Shown one piece after another: positions 60,259 to 64,000 of a DNA stretch of 64,000 bases. The stretch's first letter is position 1; each line of letters opens with the position of its first letter. This stretch comes from Pseudomonas viridiflava (GTDB lineage: Bacteria; Pseudomonadota; Gammaproteobacteria; Pseudomonadales; Pseudomonadaceae). The stretch spans positions 372,001 through 436,000 of the forward strand of contig NZ_UTVH01000034.1 of assembly GCF_900585905.1 (NCBI RefSeq). Direction: 5' to 3'. The position numbers were made by a program, and so were the translations under genes. The notes beneath the pieces were generated by a model. The model did no database searches. It was not told where the DNA came from and worked only from the letters and a program-made list of their open reading frames with translations.

Positions 60259-61022
60259 TACGCGATGCCCCCGTTGTTATTCTCGACACTGCGGGGATGG
60301 GCTGAAAACAGTGTCAGCAGCCGCTCCGGGGTCAACGCGGTAGCGGCCGGCTCGTCGAACAGCACGCGGCGGTTGAGACCGGTGACATGATCGGCCAGAC
60401 GCTTGACCGCATCCAGATCGTGCTCGATCCACATCACTGTGATGCCAGCCTTGCGCCAGTCCGCGAGCAGGCGCTCAAAGACCTGGATTCCGGCTTCGTC
60501 CAGCGCTGACATGGGTTCGTCCAGCACCAGCAGTTGAGGGGCCGGGATCAGGCCTTGAGCGAGCAGCACGCGCTGGCGTTCGCCGCCGGACAGCGCCCCC
60601 ATGCGCCGCTTGCGCTTGTCCTGCATGCCGACCCGTTCCAGCGCTTCGCCAATGGCGTGCGCGTAACGTTTCGACAGGCCCAGGAACGCAGGGCGGCGCT
60701 GACACATGGCAGCCATGAAATCATCCACGGTGATCGGCAGGCCGCGATCGAACTCCAGTGCCTGTGGCACATAGCCGATCAGGCCCGGTGCGGCGGGCCA
60801 CTGCAGGCTCAGCTGACCCTGATGAGGCATCTGCCCGAGCAAGGTTTTGATCAATGAACTCTTGCCCCCGCCATTGGGCCCCACCAGTGCGTGGATGCTG
60901 CCAGGGCGAGCCTGGAAACTGACGTTGTCGAGGATGACCGTGCGGCCCAGGGTCAGGCTGACGTCGGTAAAAGTGATGCCGGGGCCATTGCCCTCGATGG
61001 CGATGCGTTCGGCAGCGGTCAT
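60258..61022 (-). CDS. fpvD: ABC transporter ATPase FpvD
   Basis: A 254-residue ATPase. Walker A is GPNGGGKSSL, signature LSGGERQRVLLAQ, Walker B LLVLDEPMSALD and the switch histidine WIEHD. It powers iron uptake through FpvE. It overlaps fpvC by 4 bases and fpvE by one. Confidence 0.93.
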   Translation of the reverse strand: MTAAERIAIEGNGPGITFTDVSLTLGRTVILDNVSFQARPGSIHALVGPNGGGKSSLIKTLLGQMPHQGQLSLQWPAAPGLIGYVPQALEFDRGLPITVDDFMAAMCQRRPAFLGLSKRYAHAIGEALERVGMQDKRKRRMGALSGGERQRVLLAQGLIPAPQLLVLDEPMSALDEAGIQVFERLLADWRKAGITVMWIEHDLDAVKRLADHVTGLNRRVLFDEPAATALTPERLLTLFSAHPRSVENNNGGIA

Positions 61023-61945
61023 GCACCGGCCTCCTGAATGGCACGCACGACGGTGTCCAGGTTGCCAGCCATTTCCTTCTCGTATTTGTCGGCGGTGTAT
61101 TCGCCGTAGGAGATGTGCGACAGCGGGTACAGCTTGACGCCCGATTCACGCTGGATGGTTTCGACGTAGGTTGACGGGAAGTCCATCTCCGAAAAGATCA
61201 CTTTCACGTCCAGCTCGCGCAGTTGGTCGATGGTTTTCTTCAACTGGCTCGGGCTTGGCTCGATGCCGTGGGCAGGCTCGACCACGGCGGTGACTTCCAG
61301 ACCGAACTCGCGCAGCAGGTAGTCGTACGCCGCATGCACGGTGGCCACGCGCAGATCGGCATTGGGCGCTTTGGTCAGCTTGGCCAGGGCGTCGGCGCGC
61401 ATCTGGCGCAGGCGCTTGCCATAGGCGCGGGCATTGGTGGTGTAGGTCTTGGCGTTGTCCGGGTCAAGCTTGCCCAGCTCGCGCGCGATATTGTTGACCT
61501 GAGCGATGGAAGCGCTGATCGACAGGAAAGTGTGCGGGTTGACCACTTTCCCGGCGCCCCGGGCGGCGACGCCGGTGGCAGCCAGCAAGGGCACATCGGC
61601 GTTGGCCTCGATGACCGGGATGTCAGGCTTTTCACTGGCAGCAATCATGCGGTCGGCAAAATCGTCATGGCCCACGCCATTGAGCACCACCACATCCAGC
61701 GAGCCGATGCGTTTGATGTCGTCGGCCCGAGGTTCATACGCGTGGGGATTGAAACCGGCCGGTATCAGCGGCACGACGTCGGCCTTGTCGCCCACGATGT
61801 TGCTGACGTAGCTGTAATAAGGGTGCAGCGTGATGCCAATGCGCAGACGTTTGGCATCAGCGTTGGCCAGCGGCGCGAGGAGCGTAGCCAGCAGGCCGAC
61901 CAGAACAATCCGCAACAGGGGGCGGCGCTTGAAAGAATTGGACAT
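61019..61945 (-). CDS. fpvC: Periplasmic metal-binding protein FpvC
   Basis: A 308-residue ZnuA-like protein with a signal peptide (residues 1-29). Metal-site residues appear in GFNPHAYEP, VNPHTFLS, TVHAAYDYLLREFGL and FSEMDFPS. In P. aeruginosa FpvC chelates Fe2+ after reduction of ferripyoverdine and passes it to FpvDE. ATG at 61945; a TTG six bases earlier is less likely. It follows fpvK by 52 bases. Confidence 0.92.
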   Translation of the reverse strand: MSNSFKRRPLLRIVLVGLLATLLAPLANADAKRLRIGITLHPYYSYVSNIVGDKADVVPLIPAGFNPHAYEPRADDIKRIGSLDVVVLNGVGHDDFADRMIAASEKPDIPVIEANADVPLLAATGVAARGAGKVVNPHTFLSISASIAQVNNIARELGKLDPDNAKTYTTNARAYGKRLRQMRADALAKLTKAPNADLRVATVHAAYDYLLREFGLEVTAVVEPAHGIEPSPSQLKKTIDQLRELDVKVIFSEMDFPSTYVETIQRESGVKLYPLSHISYGEYTADKYEKEMAGNLDTVVRAIQEAGA

Positions 61946-61997
61946 GGGCAAGCAGTCTTCTTTTTAAAGTGAGTGCGGAAGGGGCGGGTGCGGCGTG

Positions 61998-62567
61998 TCA
62001 GTGTTTGTCCTGACGGGTGACACCAGCGTCGAACTGGGCGACCACCTGCTGCCAGCCTGCGGCAATCAGGGCCTTGTCGCTGAGGTCGGCCGCGGCAACC
62101 AGCGCCGGACGCCGGTTGATCCAGACGTCCGAACCTTCGCCGGCTGCAGTGGCGCGCAGCAGAAATGAGCCGGCGACGGCGTTGTTCTGGCTCAGTCCCA
62201 GGTAGGACCCGCCCTGCATCTGCCAGGCATGGCCGCCGCGGCTGACCGAGCTGGCGTCCTGAGCAAACGGCGCCAGGCCCTCTTCGGCGAGCTGTTGCGG
62301 GGTCACCGGTGTCTGCTGCTCAGTGCTGAGCAGACGGATTTCGTCGAGTGTGACGCGCAAGTCGGCATAAATGCCTTGCTCGGCTGCGGTCAGGTCGCGC
62401 CGCGCATCCAGTTGATGAGCGGCAACGCTGTGGACATCCTTGCTCTCGCCATGCCAGCCGATAACCAGAGCGGCTACCAGCAGGATCGTCAGGCACAGGC
62501 CCAGCACATATAGGGTTTCATGACCTGCCCCCGCCGGGCGCACGATCTGCTGCGTCGGCGTGCTCAT
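61998..62567 (-). CDS. fpvK: FpvK, inner-membrane protein of the pyoverdine iron-release operon
   Basis: A 189-residue protein with one N-terminal membrane helix (LYVLGLCLTILLVAALVIGW, residues 19-38) and a periplasmic domain (annotated DUF6162 in some genomes, from memory). It is assigned by its place in the fpvG-H-J-K-C-D-E-F order. Its role within the reductase complex is unknown. It overlaps fpvJ by 4 bases. Confidence 0.8.
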   Translation of the reverse strand: MSTPTQQIVRPAGAGHETLYVLGLCLTILLVAALVIGWHGESKDVHSVAAHQLDARRDLTAAEQGIYADLRVTLDEIRLLSTEQQTPVTPQQLAEEGLAPFAQDASSVSRGGHAWQMQGGSYLGLSQNNAVAGSFLLRATAAGEGSDVWINRRPALVAAADLSDKALIAAGWQQVVAQFDAGVTRQDKH

Positions 62568-62896
62568 GGTGCGCCGATATCCGCTTGGTCGATTTCCACC
62601 ACGTGGCCCGGACCTGCGTCGAACAGCACGTAAAACTCCGAGGCGGGTTTCTTGAAGGTCACTGTGGAGTCATCGCCCAGCTTGCCGGGCACCAGAATGG
62701 TCTCGTCATAGCCGATCACATCGAGAGTCACTCCCGGCGCGCCACTGCCGTCGGAGAAACCGCCGGTGCAGCGGATCTGTTCGTTTTCGATCTGTTTGCA
62801 TTCACACATCGGGTTGTGGGCCAGTGCCGGTGCACTCAAGCCGGCCAGCAGCAACGCGCTTATGCCGAGCCAGCGCTGGCGGGTTTTACCAATCAT
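62564..62896 (-). CDS. fpvJ: FpvJ, secreted protein of the pyoverdine iron-release operon
   Basis: A 110-residue protein with a signal peptide (LGISALLLAGLSAPALAHN) and a small beta-rich domain with Cys residues (MCECKQIENEQIRCTGGFSDGSG). ATG at 62896 overlaps the fpvH stop, which rejects a longer frame. In P. aeruginosa FpvJ, FpvH and FpvK assist the FpvG reductase. Assignment by order and length. Confidence 0.8.
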   Translation of the reverse strand: MIGKTRQRWLGISALLLAGLSAPALAHNPMCECKQIENEQIRCTGGFSDGSGAPGVTLDVIGYDETILVPGKLGDDSTVTFKKPASEFYVLFDAGPGHVVEIDQADIGAP

Positions 62897-63435
62897 GGTT
62901 TGACTCCTTGTTTTTTCAACCACGCAACGGTGGCGGGGGAGGCTTTGGAGAGGGGGATGGACGCCTGATGCATCGAGCCGTCCCAGCCTTCCATGGTGAT
63001 CCACAGGTCGGAATCAGGTGCGGTGCGCTCGGGGATTTGCATGAATGCGCTCATGCGGTAGGGCGTGCCGAAGAAAATCACCCCGGCAGCGCGCAGACTG
63101 CGAGGTTTACCGATGCGCAAATAGGTGGCCTTGACCTTGTCGACACAGGTGGCACACAGCGCGGCGTTGAAGGTTTTCATGTAGCCGGAGGGGCCGTCGA
63201 GGGTGGGCGCCTGTTCGCGCATTTCCGCCAGACGAATGCTCCAGGGGCCGACTGCAACGTCGCCGATCTCGCGCAGGCCCAGGCCGTTGTCGCCGCGAAA
63301 CAGTGCCATGTCGGCGAAGTATTTGGGCATGAAGCCCAGCGGGATCAACAGCAGCAGAATATTGATGTGAAAACGCCATTTGCGCCACAGGCGACTCAGG
63401 GCCGAAGGCGGAGTGACGACGACGGCCTTGTTCAC
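62893..63435 (-). CDS. fpvH: FpvH, inner-membrane protein of the pyoverdine iron-release operon
   Basis: A 180-residue protein with one membrane helix (INILLLLIPLGFMPKYFADMALF, about residues 24-46) and a periplasmic part carrying a C-x2-C pair (ALCATCVDKVK). Similar genes are sometimes mislabelled thiamine pyrophosphate-binding. It lies between fpvG and fpvJ with 4-base overlaps. The Cys pair suggests a redox role next to FpvG (inference). Confidence 0.82.
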   Translation of the reverse strand: MNKAVVVTPPSALSRLWRKWRFHINILLLLIPLGFMPKYFADMALFRGDNGLGLREIGDVAVGPWSIRLAEMREQAPTLDGPSGYMKTFNAALCATCVDKVKATYLRIGKPRSLRAAGVIFFGTPYRMSAFMQIPERTAPDSDLWITMEGWDGSMHQASIPLSKASPATVAWLKKQGVKP

Positions 63436-64000
63436 AGCGTGTTCTCCGGTATCTCGCGGCTCATGGGCGCCAGCGCTGGCTGCGGCGTGTGCGGCGCCTG
63501 CGCCCTGGGATTGCGCCTGAGCGCATTGATCGTTGCCAGTGCCGTGCGCTTGCTCCAGATCAGCAGGCCGCTGAGCACCATCATGCTCAGCAGCAGGCCG
63601 AAGAAGGCCCAGATCAGCTTGATCCAGATGCCGCCGAAATCACCCGTGTGCAGCGGGCGCATGGATTCGGTGACGAACTCCAGCGACGAGCGATCGGAAA
63701 GCAGGTGCGAGGTGGCGATTTCGCCGCTATAGGGATTGATCTCGGCTGTCTGGAACATCAGCGGGTACCAGCTGCGACCTGCAATCGTCATGTTGCTGTA
63801 GGCATTGAGCGGCAGGCTGACGACGCTGGGCTCCAGGCCGGGAATTTCCTGCCGGGCGATTTCGATCGCCTTGTCCAGACTGATGGTCGGCGCCGGGCTG
63901 CCATCGGCGGTCAGTGGCACGCTGGCATGGGGGATCACTGACGCTACAGGCGACTGGCTGGAAATACTGATCTGGTTGTCGAACAGAATGGCCTGGATCA
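63432..64000 (-). CDS. fpvG: FpvG, PepSY-TM iron reductase; start outside window
   Basis: The frame is open to the right edge, so the N-terminus is missing. The visible part shows a PepSY module (ISLDKAIEIARQEIPGLEPSVVSLPL...ITGEIATSH-like INPYSGEIATSH), then HTGDFGGIWIKLIWAFFGLLLSMMVLSGLLIWSKR, the conserved last membrane helices of PepSY-TM reductases. FpvG reduces Fe3+ in ferripyoverdine on the periplasmic side so that iron is released and the siderophore recycled. First gene of the operon; its promoter lies off-window. Confidence 0.88.
   Translation of the reverse strand, partial: IQAILFDNQISISSQSPVASVIPHASVPLTADGSPAPTISLDKAIEIARQEIPGLEPSVVSLPLNAYSNMTIAGRSWYPLMFQTAEINPYSGEIATSHLLSDRSSLEFVTESMRPLHTGDFGGIWIKLIWAFFGLLLSMMVLSGLLIWSKRTALATINALRRNPRAQAPHTPQPALAPMSREIPENTL

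Noticed and set aside
59275..60390. Antisense open frame of 371 codons opposite fpvE
   Set aside because: Same shadow composition; the minus strand encodes a clear permease.

Overview
The window reads as a fluorescent Pseudomonas chromosome carrying a P2-like prophage. The genus call rests on an eight-gene block at the right edge that matches the pyoverdine iron-release operon fpvGHJK-fpvCDEF of P. aeruginosa in gene order and protein types. It is supported by a RulA-like UmuD behind a LexA box, a PrtN-type pyocin activator and a P2/phiCTX-type tail and capsid block. No tRNA, rRNA, CRISPR array or insertion sequence was seen.

Bases 1 to about 36.6 kb are the prophage. From the left: the C-terminal part of a tyrosine integrase (its start lies outside the window), then a leftward early operon (cro-like, ymfL-like, ogr-like, primase-helicase, small genes, PrtN-like), and a rightward XRE repressor. 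The two transcription units share a control region in which an inverted repeat sits inside the promoter spacer. Next comes an AT-richer cargo island of a ParB-like protein, a probable PD-(D/E)XK nuclease and a C5-cytosine methyltransferase (7.3-10.4 kb). The P2 late genes follow in P2 order, read right to left: D, U, T, E/E' with a -1 frameshift site, FII, FI, tail fibre assembly, H, I, J, W, V, then cargo, then S, R, the Rz/Rz1 pair, endolysin, holin, X, L, M, N, O. P and Q run rightward from a divergent control region. Between V and S lie a DUF2971 gene, a membrane protein gene and an intact parDE pair. After Q lies a PIN nuclease plus DUF2513 cassette. Cargo therefore occupies three separate slots, and at least two of them look defence-related.

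The right end of the element is a 1.1 kb gene-free stretch with two repeat families. It is followed by a truncated integrase N-terminus fused to a decayed parD copy. A UmuD-like gene behind an intact LexA box comes next; it lacks the catalytic lysine and has no umuC beside it.

From 37.2 kb the genes are ordinary chromosomal ones: an amidase, pyrrolidone-carboxylate peptidase, two MFS transporters, a GNAT acetyltransferase, a large hybrid histidine kinase and a RidA-family protein. A four-gene two-component operon with 4-base overlaps at every junction follows, then a SnoaL-like secreted protein, two small acidic proteins, a GAF-GGDEF-EAL protein, a divergent Nramp-family transporter and a histidine ammonia-lyase with a HutC-like operator. 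The fpv operon runs leftward off the right edge; its first gene (fpvG) is cut by the window end.
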